Positions 1 to 9,343 are shown, counted from the first letter of the stretch. The stretch: DNA of 64,000 nucleotides from Bradyrhizobium canariense (GCF_019402665.1 NZ_VSST01000062.1:1-64000); one strand, 5' to 3'. Program-made: numbers and translations. Notes: a model not told the origin generated them from the letters alone.

Positions 1-548
1 CGGTTTTGCCGTACGCACGGTTCGCCATTTCGCCGCAGTTTTTCCAGCCCTGTCGACAGAGCCGGAAACTTACAGACGAGACGAAGCCTAGCAGCGCCGC
101 TCGTCGGAACGAAGCCTTGGGCTCACGGAGAGCAATCCGCCCTGCCCTTGGCCACTCGCACCCGAACGCTGCCGCGTCCACCGCAAGCCCGGCTCGCGAA
201 CATGACGACCACAAGATCGCCCCTCAAGGATGAGCCGGGATGGCCGATACATACGTCAAAACCGAATTTCGGTAAAGTGGAATATTTTTGCAAAGAGGGG
301 TTGACGGCGCTGGCGGGTGTTTCGCTCGACGAGTCCCGCGGCTTTAGTTTAATGCGCAGCCTCATACTGGAGGGCCCCATGGCATGGAATCCGAGTCACT
401 CTTGGCGACGTACGCGGAGCGTGTCCATCGGGAGCACACCATCCGCACCATTGGCGGGAGCCCCCAGTCTATATCCACCTCTCAATCAGGCGCTTCACTG
501 AGGGCGTTTAGACGAGTAGGATGTGTCTCGCGGTGCTCCGGAGGCGGC
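1..548. other. no gene recognised at left edge
   Basis: No convincing coding region was found here. The open frames on both strands are short, have Arg/Ser/Pro-rich shadow composition and lack recognisable domains or ribosome binding sites. A short imperfect hairpin (CCGAATTTCGG) lies near 272-282. The stretch probably holds the promoter of the histidine kinase gene and possibly the remains of something outside the window. Confidence 0.5.
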
Positions 549-2243
549 ATGAGCCAGCGCAAGTTCATGGGACTTGGCGGCGGTGCGACAGCATCAGGGC
601 CGGGCATTGCGCTAGCGAGCGAGCGATTGGCCAACGCAGCCGCCGAGCCCGCTTACGATGATGAGCAAGAATTCCCATTGGTCATCGCGAACATCCCCGC
701 AACCCCCCGCCAAAAGGCCTGGGCCGTGGGTGTCGCCGTCTCGCTCATCGTCCTTGCAGCGGTCATCGCGCCGTTCGCCCGGATCCAATTGGGCCAGATC
801 AATGGTTTCGTTCCAGTCTTGCAGACCGCGTTGGCCCTGGCCGAATTCATCACGGCAGCCCTGCTGTTTGCTCAATTTTCGATCCAGCCTCAGCGGGCAC
901 TTCTTGCACTCGCAAGCGGATACGTTTTCAGCGGATCGTTCGCATTCTTGCAAACGCTCGCCTTTCCGAACGGATACGCTCCCGTGGGTCTCATTGGGGA
1001 CGGACTGAACAGCCCCGCTTGGCTTTACGTGCTTTGGCACACGGCTTTTCCCGCAGCGATCCTAGTGTACGGATTCACAAAGGATCGTTCCACCGCCGGC
1101 AGACCAGGCAGACCTGCGATAGCCGCGATCGTGTTAGCATTCGGCTGCATCGCCGCCACGGTGGCGGGACTGACGTGGATGGTGACCGCGAAAGCCGAGT
1201 TTCTCCCGAGCTTCTACGTGAATGACGTCAGGCATCAGACGCCTCTCGGTAATCAGGTCAACTTGATACTTTTGCTTTGGAATGTGACTGCTCTCACCGT
1301 CCTGTTTGCGCGCATGCGCACCATTCTTGACCTTTGGTTGATGGTGACTTTGCTCGCCTACCTGCCCAATTTCCTGGTGGCGATCATCGGCAGCTCGGTT
1401 CGATTCACCGTGGGTTGGTACGCAGCACGCGGTTTCGTTCTGGTCGGCAGCTGCATGTTGCTGACCATATTGCTCATCGAAACGATGTTTATCTATTCGC
1501 GCCTCGCCAGCGTCATCGCCCTGCAGCGACGCGAACGAGCGAACCGGCTTTTCAGCATCGACGCGGTCACTGGTGCGATCGCCCATGAGCTGAGATCGCC
1601 GTTAGGGGCCATCTCGCTCAATGCTGCGACAGGGCTCAGTCACCTCCGAGCGACCTCGCCTGAACTGGAGGAACTCGAGAACATCCTCTGTGACATCGAA
1701 GCCGATGGCAGCCGGGCCGCAGACATCATATCGAGCATTCGCGAGATGACGATCAAAACGGCGCACGGCGGCGCTTCGGCAAACGTCGAGGATGTCGCCG
1801 AGTTGGCGCGCAGGCTGCTGAGGCACGATCTCCTGGCCAACGGCGTATCAGTAACGACGGAGTTTCAGGGCAACATTCCTCCAGTCGTCCTGGACGGCAC
1901 TGAGCTCCAACAGATTCTCCTGAACCTCTGCAAGAACGCGATTGACGCAATGAGCTCTGTCCCCGCCGATCAACGAGAGCTGCGTATGAAAACCCGTCTT
2001 GATGGAGGCACAACGGTCCATTTGTCCATTGAAGACTCGGGCGCCGGCATTTCGCCACGTGATCAAGAGCGCATCTTCGATCCGTTCTTCACGACGAAAC
2101 AAGGCGGTATGGGATTGGGGCTGGCTATCTCCTGCAATTTGGCCGCAAGGTGTGGAGGAAAGCTGAGGCTGATCAAATCGGACGTCAAGGGCTCCATTTT
2201 CGAGCTGGAAATTCCAATTTCCGCTCCCGCTTCGGCGCCATGA
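549..2243 (+). CDS. membrane sensor histidine kinase, MASE4-type sensor domain
   Basis: This is a 564-residue membrane histidine kinase. The N-terminal half (about residues 55-300) has several hydrophobic helices arranged like the MASE4 integral-membrane sensor family. The cytoplasmic part has an H-box with phospho-acceptor His346 (AHELRSP), an N-box (LLNLCKNAIDAM), and G1 (DSGAGI) and G2 (GMGLGLAI) boxes of the HATPase domain. The ATG at 549 was chosen because GGAGG lies just upstream; the frame stays open back to 384, but that segment looks non-coding. No response regulator is adjacent, so it is an orphan kinase; the regulators at 22-23 kb are possible partners. The ligand is unknown. Confidence 0.88.
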   Translation: MSQRKFMGLGGGATASGPGIALASERLANAAAEPAYDDEQEFPLVIANIPATPRQKAWAVGVAVSLIVLAAVIAPFARIQLGQINGFVPVLQTALALAEFITAALLFAQFSIQPQRALLALASGYVFSGSFAFLQTLAFPNGYAPVGLIGDGLNSPAWLYVLWHTAFPAAILVYGFTKDRSTAGRPGRPAIAAIVLAFGCIAATVAGLTWMVTAKAEFLPSFYVNDVRHQTPLGNQVNLILLLWNVTALTVLFARMRTILDLWLMVTLLAYLPNFLVAIIGSSVRFTVGWYAARGFVLVGSCMLLTILLIETMFIYSRLASVIALQRRERANRLFSIDAVTGAIAHELRSPLGAISLNAATGLSHLRATSPELEELENILCDIEADGSRAADIISSIREMTIKTAHGGASANVEDVAELARRLLRHDLLANGVSVTTEFQGNIPPVVLDGTELQQILLNLCKNAIDAMSSVPADQRELRMKTRLDGGTTVHLSIEDSGAGISPRDQERIFDPFFTTKQGGMGLGLAISCNLAARCGGKLRLIKSDVKGSIFELEIPISAPASAP

Positions 2244-2259
2244 CGGTACGGGACCGTCA
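2241..2259. terminator. hairpin after histidine kinase gene
   Basis: A perfect 7-bp stem (TGACGGT/ACCGTCA) with a 5-base loop starts at the stop codon of the kinase gene. No U-run follows, so it is only a possible terminator between two convergent genes. Confidence 0.35.
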
Positions 2260-2356
2260 CGACCGTTCCGCATTTCGCTCACTTCATAGAGATGATGATC
2301 GTGCTGAGGTTGGCGATCGATACGAGGGTGCCAGACGCAGTATCTCCGTCAGTCGC

Positions 2357-3274
2357 TCAGGGTTTTGCACCATCGACCTTCTTCCAGGTCTGGTCCGGGT
2401 CGAATGCGGTGATACGGGAGGCGAGGACTTTGGTTCGAGGCCCGAGATCCTTCTGGTAGACAACGCCCCCATGGTTGACCAGGAAGGTCATGACGCCGGA
2501 ATTGCCGTACTCGGCAGGCCAGGCGATGAGCGCGAAACCTCCGATCATCTTGCCCTTGGCCACATAGTTGAGCGCGCCACCTGGCACGTTCGACCCCTGC
2601 CCCTTCAGGATCCGGAAATAATAGCCGTGATAAGGCGCCGCACCCTCCTCGGGCTTGTAGCCTTCGGCCGAAGCCTGCGCCGCCAATGCACCGAGCGGGC
2701 TCTGGTCGTTGTCGTCGCGCCAGAACAGTCCATCCTTCTTGCCGGCACTGCTGACGATGCGCTGCGCGTACACGCCAATACCCTCACCGCGATCCTTGTC
2801 GGCGTATTCGTTCTCGGCATCGACAAAGGCGAGACTGGTCTGGATCGCGTCGAGTTCATTGCGGCCGATGCGGCGATACAGCACCTCAATGCGGCCTTCG
2901 GCGGTATCGAATTCCCAGCCGGTCCTGGTGTTGACGAGCGGGATCGGGAATGGGAAGTCGTCCGGGCCCAGCACCAGCGTCGCCTTCTTGTTGCCCTCCG
3001 CCTTGATCGAATGCTTGGCCTCATACATCGAGGTGAAGCGTTGCCGGATATCGGCATCGGCGACTTCGTCGCCGGACGAGACGATGTCCTCGGCAGCGCT
3101 GCCGAGGACTTTCAGGATGGCCCGGTCGGGCCCGCTTTTGACGGCGGCAGCGAGCGCCGCCGCTGCATCCTCCGGTGTCGGGTAAGATTGCTGCGCCCGG
3201 GATGGCGAACTCATGAGCGCCAGCGCCATGATGGCCGGCAGCGCGACGCGATGAAGCGACTTAAAGCTCATCAT
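2357..3274 (-). CDS. DUF2950 family exported protein
   Basis: This 305-residue protein has a signal peptide (hydrophobic residues 8-25 ending at SRAQQ) and matches the DUF2950 family along its length, including the YHGYYFRIL and YGNSGVMTFLVNH segments. Its function is unknown; it is probably periplasmic. The start was set at the ATG at 3274, which follows GGAGGTGATGCC and overlaps the stop codon of the upstream DUF3300 gene as ATGA, implying translational coupling. DUF2950 and DUF3300 genes are often paired, which supports a joint role. A FixK-type box upstream of the DUF3300 gene would control both. Confidence 0.88.
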   Translation of the reverse strand: MMSFKSLHRVALPAIMALALMSSPSRAQQSYPTPEDAAAALAAAVKSGPDRAILKVLGSAAEDIVSSGDEVADADIRQRFTSMYEAKHSIKAEGNKKATLVLGPDDFPFPIPLVNTRTGWEFDTAEGRIEVLYRRIGRNELDAIQTSLAFVDAENEYADKDRGEGIGVYAQRIVSSAGKKDGLFWRDDNDQSPLGALAAQASAEGYKPEEGAAPYHGYYFRILKGQGSNVPGGALNYVAKGKMIGGFALIAWPAEYGNSGVMTFLVNHGGVVYQKDLGPRTKVLASRITAFDPDQTWKKVDGAKP

Positions 3275-4908
3275 GGCATCACCTCCGCAGGAATCGTTGC
3301 GCCGCCGGCGAGCCAATCCCGATACGTACGGAATTTTAGACCGAGCTTCTCGTAATAGACCCGGAGATAACCATCGGCTCCGCGGGTAACGGCTTCTGGC
3401 TTCACCTCTTCGACTTCCTGCGCAATGACCCCGACATAGGCCTTGTCGCTGCCAATATAGCTGAAGCGGTAGTAACCAAGCCCGTTGGCGAGATAGCCGA
3501 GCAAAACGACATCGTGCTTGAGCACGATGTCGGAGCGGCGCCCGCCGCCGCCACCGCCCCGGCCGCCGCCACCACCGCCCTGGAATCCGCCACCGCCGCC
3601 ACCACGACCGGCGAAGCTCGCGCCGCCACCGCCGCCACGCGGTCCCATGCTCGCCATGCTGGCGTGACCGCGGGCCGATGCTGCGGCCGCCGAGCGGCCA
3701 GACGATACGTTCAGCGCACTCCCGCCGCGTGGCCTGCCGCCAGCTCGGTTCGCGGCCTTGGCACCGCCGCCCCCCTTGGTCCCGGCGTTCTTGGCGCCCG
3801 CGTTTTTGGCACCACCCGCCTTGCCCGCGCGATCGCCGCCAACTTTGGCGCGATCGCCTCCCGCCTTGGCGCGATCCCCGGCGCCTTGACGGTCGCCACC
3901 TCGGTCGCCAGCGCGATCTCCCGCACGGTCACCGGCGCGATCTGCGCCACCAGGCCGATCCTGTCCCGGCTTCTGCTGTCCGTCGCGGCCGCGGAAATCC
4001 ATCCGGTCGGCGGCGCCGGCCTTCAGATTGCTATTGCCGAAGCGCTGCTGAACGTTGGCGTTGTTGTAGCGTACCCCTTGGCGATGCGAGGGATTGTGCT
4101 GCCAGCCATTTCCGATGTTCGTGGTCCGGTGATTGATATAGACGTTGCGGTTGCCCCAGTTGCAGCCGCCGCCCCAATAATTGCCCCAGCGACCGATGGC
4201 CCAAGCCGTGCCGAAGGCGAGCCCCGCCGCGACGACGCCTGCGCCGATGTAGGATGGGTAGCCGAAGTAATATGGTGGATACTCGTTGTAGGGCCACGCG
4301 CCGTAGACCGTCGCAGGCTCGTAGTACGGCACGTACATCGTATCGGGAACCGCCGGCTCGATCACGACCACCTGCCTGCTTTCCTCGGTCTTGACGCTCA
4401 CCTTCTGCTGCTTGGTGGTCACCAGCTTTTTGTTGTCATAAGCCTTGGTCCGCAGCCGCTGGACCGCATCCATCACATCCGGCTGCTGTGCCAGCACGGC
4501 GTCGCCCAGCGCCTTGGTCCAGTCGAGCTTGTCGCTCATCATGGTCAGGACCTCGGCGGTCGAAGTCAGTGCCTTGATGCTGTCATCCCACGGCTGCTTC
4601 TCGACTTCCGTCTTCAGGGCATCACCCTTCAGAGTCTTGCGCTCTTTCAGCCAGCGATCGGCCTGAACGACTTCCAGAGGATAGGTGGACGCGGCCAGCA
4701 CGTTAGCAAGCAGTTCGTCCGGATAGAGCGCAATCGGTGCGACCAGGGCTTCGAGCTGCTCCGGTTTCAGAAGCTCTGCGGCTTGCCCGGGGGGATTTGC
4801 CTGCTGTGGGCTGGAGGCCGGCGCCTTATCTGCGGTCTGCGCCGCCGCCGCCAGCGGAATCGCGATCACGAGCGCAAGCGCCATCAAGGTCCTGCCGCAG
4901 CAAAACAT
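3271..4908 (-). CDS. DUF3300 protein with Gly/Asp/Arg-rich region and S74-like C-terminal domain
   Basis: This 545-residue exported protein has a signal peptide, then a DUF3300 domain (about residues 40-230, with LVAPIALYPDELLANVLAAST and MYVPYYEPATVYG). A long low-complexity region rich in GDRA, AK and poly-Gly repeats follows. The last 85 residues (SDIVLKHD, GVIAQEVEEV, DGYLRVYYEKLG) resemble the peptidase S74 intramolecular chaperone domain of phage tail proteins, including the Ser-Asp and nearby Lys of the self-cleavage site. The start was set at the ATG at 4908, which has GGAGG 6 bases upstream. A FixK-type box lies 54 bp upstream. The role is unknown, probably cell envelope. Confidence 0.85.
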   Translation of the reverse strand: MFCCGRTLMALALVIAIPLAAAAQTADKAPASSPQQANPPGQAAELLKPEQLEALVAPIALYPDELLANVLAASTYPLEVVQADRWLKERKTLKGDALKTEVEKQPWDDSIKALTSTAEVLTMMSDKLDWTKALGDAVLAQQPDVMDAVQRLRTKAYDNKKLVTTKQQKVSVKTEESRQVVVIEPAVPDTMYVPYYEPATVYGAWPYNEYPPYYFGYPSYIGAGVVAAGLAFGTAWAIGRWGNYWGGGCNWGNRNVYINHRTTNIGNGWQHNPSHRQGVRYNNANVQQRFGNSNLKAGAADRMDFRGRDGQQKPGQDRPGGADRAGDRAGDRAGDRGGDRQGAGDRAKAGGDRAKVGGDRAGKAGGAKNAGAKNAGTKGGGGAKAANRAGGRPRGGSALNVSSGRSAAAASARGHASMASMGPRGGGGGASFAGRGGGGGGFQGGGGGGRGGGGGGRRSDIVLKHDVVLLGYLANGLGYYRFSYIGSDKAYVGVIAQEVEEVKPEAVTRGADGYLRVYYEKLGLKFRTYRDWLAGGATIPAEVMP

Positions 4909-4961
4909 CAGATCCTCCATACACATGTCCGGCGATCATCAAACCCGAGAGCTGGCGTTTG

Positions 4962-4975
4962 TTGATCGAGATCAA
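4962..4975. promoter_or_regulatory. FixK/FNR-type box upstream of DUF3300-DUF2950 pair
   Basis: TTGATCGAGATCAA is a perfect TTGAT-N4-ATCAA site, 54 bp upstream of the DUF3300 start codon. Confidence 0.75.
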
Positions 4976-5012
4976 CGAAACGCTGCCTCGTCCCCCGCCA
5001 CGCCCGAGCAAG

Positions 5013-6005
5013 CTAGTCGATCAGCTCAGCCTCCATGAGCAATCGCTCCGGGATTGCCAGTCCGAGGGCGTGAACGGCTCTCATGTTGATGACGAGATCG
5101 AACCTCGTGGCGAATTGCACCGGAAGACTGCGGACCTCGGCGCCGCGAAGGATGCGAGCCACATAGCCAGCGCCATCGCGAAACTGCTGCGTCAGGTCGG
5201 CGCCATAAGACATCAGCCCGCCATTCACAGCATAGAAGCGGACGGCAAAGATCGCCGGCACGCGCCGCTGGGCCAGCAACGGGATCGCCATGGCGCTCTG
5301 AGCACTGAAGAAACCGCCATCCGGCAGCACGACGAGCCCGCTGCCATTCCGCGCCGCCGTCTCGATGACCCCCGCGATCTCGGCGCCGCTGCGGACGGCG
5401 ACGCCGGTAACCGTCATGCGCAGGCGATTTTCCACCTGGTGTGCGGCCTGAAGATAAAGCGGCGCGTATGGTGCGGTCTCGGGATTGTACAGAAGCATCG
5501 CACTGCTCATGCTGGGTACCAAGTCCTTTAACAAGCTCAGCCATTTCCCGCTCATAGCATGCTCGTAAAGCGAGAAGCCGGTAAGATTGCTGGTCGGCCT
5601 TGCCAGATCGACGACGAGGCCTGTCCCGACCGGATCCGAGAGCCCGACAAAGATGATCGGAATGATCTGCGTTGCAGCCCGCAGCGCCCGTGTCGTCGCC
5701 GTGCTGGTCGCAAACAGCACGTCGGGTCCGGTGGCAACAAGTTCGCGAGCTTCACGTTCCTGCCATGTCGGATTGGAGCCCGGCCAGCGCACATCGAGTC
5801 GGTAGTTCTGATTGGCGATCCAGCCGAGGTCAGCGAGACCCTGCTGAAAGGCATTGACGCGCATCTGTGCGCCGCCATCGCCCACCAAATTGCCAGTCAG
5901 CACGCCGACCGACGGCATCGGCCGCGGTGCCCCATCCTGAGCGCGCGCGAAAACCGGACAAGCAACTGCAGCCCCGATCACGGCCATGAACTCACGGCGC
6001 TTCAT
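5013..6005 (-). CDS. ABC-type substrate-binding protein (ABC_sub_bind family), Tat-type signal
   Basis: This 330-residue protein of the ABC_sub_bind (YtnA/TrpX-like) family is a periplasmic solute receptor with two Rossmann-like lobes. The N-terminus MKRREFMAV followed by a hydrophobic stretch and FARAQ looks like a twin-arginine signal. The mature part has the family's ARELVATGPDVLFATST and IPIIFVGLSDPVG segments. The ATG at 6005 was chosen because the signal begins there; the upstream extension looks non-coding. No permease or ATPase gene is adjacent, so it is an orphan receptor. A FixK-type box lies 83 bp upstream. The ligand is unknown. Confidence 0.85.
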   Translation of the reverse strand: MKRREFMAVIGAAVACPVFARAQDGAPRPMPSVGVLTGNLVGDGGAQMRVNAFQQGLADLGWIANQNYRLDVRWPGSNPTWQEREARELVATGPDVLFATSTATTRALRAATQIIPIIFVGLSDPVGTGLVVDLARPTSNLTGFSLYEHAMSGKWLSLLKDLVPSMSSAMLLYNPETAPYAPLYLQAAHQVENRLRMTVTGVAVRSGAEIAGVIETAARNGSGLVVLPDGGFFSAQSAMAIPLLAQRRVPAIFAVRFYAVNGGLMSYGADLTQQFRDGAGYVARILRGAEVRSLPVQFATRFDLVINMRAVHALGLAIPERLLMEAELID

Positions 6006-6087
6006 TGCCCGTCCGCTATCCCCCTGATGTCCCGCACCCTTCGCATGACGCGATTGCTGAAGGAAACGGGGTTGGCGGCCGGAGGGT

Positions 6088-6101
6088 TTGATCAAGATCA
6101 A
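6088..6101. promoter_or_regulatory. FixK/FNR-type box upstream of ABC substrate-binding protein gene
   Basis: TTGATCAAGATCAA is a perfect TTGAT-N4-ATCAA site, 83 bp upstream of the start at 6005. Confidence 0.75.
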
Positions 6102-6154
6102 GGTCGCTGAGCTTGGGGTCGGCCGTGATTCGACTTGGTCTGGAGTGACCACCG

Positions 6155-7543
6155 TCAGGTGCGGTCAACTGGCTGACCGAGCGCTTGCTCATGTCCGTGC
6201 GCGGACAGCAGGATCCGACGGTCGTGAATCAGGCTCTGAAGACGATGCGCAGCGACATTCAATGTCGTGACATCGAGCGCATTCTCGTCTCCTGCAGCGG
6301 CCTTGGCGCGCTGGCCCTGGAGCACCCGGTCGATCTCGACCTCGATATCGGACAGTTCGGCCTCCGCCTCCGTCCTGCGTATCCGCGCGCCCAGCGCATA
6401 CAGCGAGTCCAGGCCCCGTTCATCCTTAGAGGGATCACGCACCTGAAGGAATTTCCAGGCCGCGGCCAGCACCGAGATGAGGCCGCCCAAAATCATGGGC
6501 GCGAGAAAGATGATGTTTCCCCATTCGTCCAGAAAGCTCTGCTGCGTTCCGTTGTAGAATGCTGCGGCGCCAGGATGAACCGGAAGGAAGGCGTCCGAAT
6601 CCGTGCTCGGCGCGGTCATTTGAGAGAGTATCGGCAATTCCCCCAGCAGATCCCTGCGTGCCTTCATCAGGGCGTCGGCGAGGCTGCCGGCCACCTCAGC
6701 GCTGAGCTGCTTTCGCGCGACCACGTAGAAAGAGACCCGCAACGTGGTCAGATCCTCGCTCGGGATAGGCGGCGAACCGCGCAGCGTGCCCTTCGGGACA
6801 TCGAAGCTTTCATAGGCGCGCTGCTTCTCCGCGATGGCACCGGCCGCATCGATCGGAAGCAGAACCGGCGCGGTCTTGGGCGTCTGCAGAAAGAGGCCGC
6901 GTAACAGAGCAAGATATTTTTCGGCAAGAGGAACGACGACCAGGATCGCCCGCACCTCCTTCGCATCGAGTGCACGCCGCGCATCGGCCGGCTGGAGATT
7001 GCGGAACGTCACATTGGCACGTCCCAGACCGTATTCGTCGCTCAGAACGTCGATGAGCTTGCGATTCATCTCGCCGCCGATCACGCCGACGCTGGTGCGC
7101 TTCAGACCAGCGATTTCGGTAATGGAGGAGCCCGGCGGCGCAACCAGCAGGAAAACGGCGTGGGCGAGAACCACGATAGCCTGCGCCTGCGATAGGTCGC
7201 CGACGTCGCCCCGGACGACAGCAAGCTCAACCTTTTCCGCCGCAAACTGCTCGGCAGCATCAACCGCGTTGGTCGTTTCCACCAGTCTGAGCCGGACCGG
7301 GGCGTTCACCACGGCAAGCCGGCTCGCCAGTGCCGAGACCAGACGCGCGGCCTCACCGTCCAGCGATCCGACGGCGATGGTCAGCGTCGTGGGGCGAGAA
7401 TACCACCGGTAGCCGAACAGGCCAGCTCCAAGCACGAGCACGACAGCGCTGGCGACAATGAAGGAACGAAGCCAGATCGGCATTTTTGCGGGGACCATGT
7501 GGCGCTCACAGTGAATATGCGCTGACTGGTCGGACTGGCTCAT
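6155..7543 (-). CDS. TAXI-family solute-binding protein anchored at both ends
   Basis: This 462-residue protein belongs to the TAXI (TRAP-associated extracytoplasmic immunogenic) solute-binding family. It has an N-terminal transmembrane helix, then the binding domain (LTIAVGSLDG, then ELAVVRGDVG, TSVGVIGGEMN and PLAEKYLALLRG). Near the C-terminus is a second transmembrane helix (IIFLAPMILGGLISVLAAAW) followed by a charged coiled segment. TAXI receptors normally work with a TRAP 4TM/12TM permease; none is visible here, so it may be a sensor or work with a distant permease. It follows the HlyD-type gene by 68 bp and is probably in that operon. The ATG at 7543 is the likely start; internal ATGs cannot be excluded. 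Confidence 0.82.
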   Translation of the reverse strand: MSQSDQSAHIHCERHMVPAKMPIWLRSFIVASAVVLVLGAGLFGYRWYSRPTTLTIAVGSLDGEAARLVSALASRLAVVNAPVRLRLVETTNAVDAAEQFAAEKVELAVVRGDVGDLSQAQAIVVLAHAVFLLVAPPGSSITEIAGLKRTSVGVIGGEMNRKLIDVLSDEYGLGRANVTFRNLQPADARRALDAKEVRAILVVVPLAEKYLALLRGLFLQTPKTAPVLLPIDAAGAIAEKQRAYESFDVPKGTLRGSPPIPSEDLTTLRVSFYVVARKQLSAEVAGSLADALMKARRDLLGELPILSQMTAPSTDSDAFLPVHPGAAAFYNGTQQSFLDEWGNIIFLAPMILGGLISVLAAAWKFLQVRDPSKDERGLDSLYALGARIRRTEAEAELSDIEVEIDRVLQGQRAKAAAGDENALDVTTLNVAAHRLQSLIHDRRILLSAHGHEQALGQPVDRT

Positions 7544-7611
7544 GACGCCAGACCGGCTCAACTGAGGCGCATCGCTGAACCGAAATGCGATTCAAGCCAA
7601 AGCGATGCCGG

Positions 7612-8844
7612 TCAGTGCCCGCTGAGCACCAGCGTCTTGATCGGCAGCAGCAGCGCCTGAATTCGCAAGAGCATGGCGTGCACGAGGCCGACACCATCGA
7701 CGACGTGCAAGGCAATTGCCCGGCCTGTACCGGTCTCCTTGGCCGAGATCTCCTCGTGATTGCTGGTGTAGGCATTGACGATGCAACTGCTGCCCGGCGT
7801 CACGCCGTCGAGGCCGCCCTTGTACAGCGGCTCCAGGAAGGCGAGTATCGAACCCGGCTTACGTGCATTCTGAGCTTCAATCAATTCCTGGCCAGCCTGC
7901 ACCTGGCCGGCGGCGATGTAATCCTGCACATCGGTGACAAGGAGCGGAATGATCACCCATGGCTTGGAGATGCAGGTCGCTTCTGCGACCATCCCTACCT
8001 TCACCACCCCCGCTTCAATCTGTCCAAACCCGGCCTGCAGCCTACCCCTGCCGGCATCCGCCGGTATCAACACGCCGGCGGGTCGCATGATCTGGGCAAC
8101 GAGATCGCCCGTCCGAACGAGGAACTGCTCGACCCGACCGTCGACGCCGGCGCGAACGAAGGTCTTGTCGAGATCGACCTGCGCTTCAGCCAACGCCGCC
8201 TGGCCGCTCGCTTTTTCAGCCGGCAACAGCGTTGAAAGCCGCAACATCGCCGACGTCTTGGACGCGGTGGCCGAGTCCACACCAGCCTGCCGCTGGTTGA
8301 CCACGACCTGTAGTTTCTCGATATCGCGTTGCGGGACGATACCGGGATTGCGGCGCTGCAACTCCGTCTTGACGTCCAGCTCGTCCCTGGCCTGCTGAAG
8401 GCTGGCCTTGGCTTCCTGGATCTGCGCTTCGGCCTTGACCACGTCGTTTTCGGCGCTTGTCATCGCGGCGTCGACCTCGGCGATCTTGCGCGTGGCCGTC
8501 TCCAAAGCAGCCTTCTGCTTCGAACTGTCCAACCTGAACAGCACGTCGCCCTTCTTCACTGCCTCGCTGTAGCCGACATTGACTTCCGCGACACGGCCGG
8601 AGCCTTCAGGCAGGATCGGGACTGTCCGAAAATAGAGCGCGGCCGAGGTCGTTGACGGGTGAAAGTAGAAGATCATCGTGATCAGCGAAATCGTCAGCAT
8701 CAAGCAGCCGGTGATACCCCATCGCAATTCGTACCAGATGGAAAAGAAGGTGATTTCCTTGCCGAACCGTTTGCCTTGGGCATAACGTCGGTAGAGGTAG
8801 TCCGGCAGGATGGTCAGGATGGAGCAGAACATGAGCTCAAACAT
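7612..8844 (-). CDS. HlyD-family membrane fusion/efflux adaptor
   Basis: This 410-residue periplasmic adaptor has one N-terminal transmembrane helix (about residues 42-62). A biotinyl/lipoyl-like half (ILPEGSGRVAEVNVGYSEAVKKGD), a long alpha-hairpin coiled coil (about residues 110-200) and the second half (KTFVRAGVDGRVEQFLVRTGD) follow. Its size and order resemble the YibH/YiaV class of HlyD proteins. It overlaps the preceding small membrane protein gene by 8 bp, so the two are probably translated together. No RND, MFS or ABC pump gene is adjacent. Control is probably through the box at 9344. Confidence 0.87.
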   Translation of the reverse strand: MFELMFCSILTILPDYLYRRYAQGKRFGKEITFFSIWYELRWGITGCLMLTISLITMIFYFHPSTTSAALYFRTVPILPEGSGRVAEVNVGYSEAVKKGDVLFRLDSSKQKAALETATRKIAEVDAAMTSAENDVVKAEAQIQEAKASLQQARDELDVKTELQRRNPGIVPQRDIEKLQVVVNQRQAGVDSATASKTSAMLRLSTLLPAEKASGQAALAEAQVDLDKTFVRAGVDGRVEQFLVRTGDLVAQIMRPAGVLIPADAGRGRLQAGFGQIEAGVVKVGMVAEATCISKPWVIIPLLVTDVQDYIAAGQVQAGQELIEAQNARKPGSILAFLEPLYKGGLDGVTPGSSCIVNAYTSNHEEISAKETGTGRAIALHVVDGVGLVHAMLLRIQALLLPIKTLVLSGH

Positions 8845-9268
8845 GGCTGTGCTCCTTCCCCTTGACGATCGGCTTCTCGACCGGCGGCAAGCTGGGGAGT
8901 TCTGGCTCGCGACCCTCGCCGGGCGCGGCGTCAGCGATCCTCTCAACCGAGCCTGCGATACTCCGCAGCGGCGTGCCGAAATCTGGCAAGTCGATCATCG
9001 CGAGCAGAAGGCCGGCCACCCAGAAAATGTGCATGTGCGTAAAGAGCGAGATGATGCCCAGCACGGCCACGATCTCGAACTGCAGCTTCTGTGACTTGTG
9101 CGCCATCCGTTCGGGCAGGCTGTGCAGCTTCCAATAGAGCGTGCCAACCCAGAGTACGGTGCCGATCAGGAAGATCCCCATCACCACCATCAGCACGTCC
9201 GTGCCGCTTCCCGGCGCGAGGTAGAACGGCAGATGATGCGGGGCCATCGGATGAAGTTGCTCGCTCAA
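8837..9268 (-). CDS. small inner membrane protein preceding HlyD adaptor
   Basis: This 143-residue protein has two predicted transmembrane helices (DVLMVVMGIFLIGTVLWVGTL, and a second around residues 66-90) separated by a basic loop, and a hydrophilic, Pro/Glu-rich C-terminal tail. The pairing with an HlyD-type gene resembles the YiaW/YiaV arrangement (DUF3302 plus HlyD), but I cannot assign the family firmly. It is the first gene of a three-gene minus-strand operon (this gene, HlyD adaptor, TAXI protein) with a FixK-type box 76 bp upstream. Confidence 0.75.
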   Translation of the reverse strand: MSEQLHPMAPHHLPFYLAPGSGTDVLMVVMGIFLIGTVLWVGTLYWKLHSLPERMAHKSQKLQFEIVAVLGIISLFTHMHIFWVAGLLLAMIDLPDFGTPLRSIAGSVERIADAAPGEGREPELPSLPPVEKPIVKGKEHSHV

Positions 9269-9343
9269 TGGTCGCCTCCACGGAAGGATCAGGGCGGTCT
9301 GCGCGCCGGCTCGTTACCGTGGCCGCGCAGGTGGGAAAATTGC

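Noticed and set aside
6..501. Short open frames at the left edge
   Set aside because: No ribosome binding site, domain or coding-like composition.
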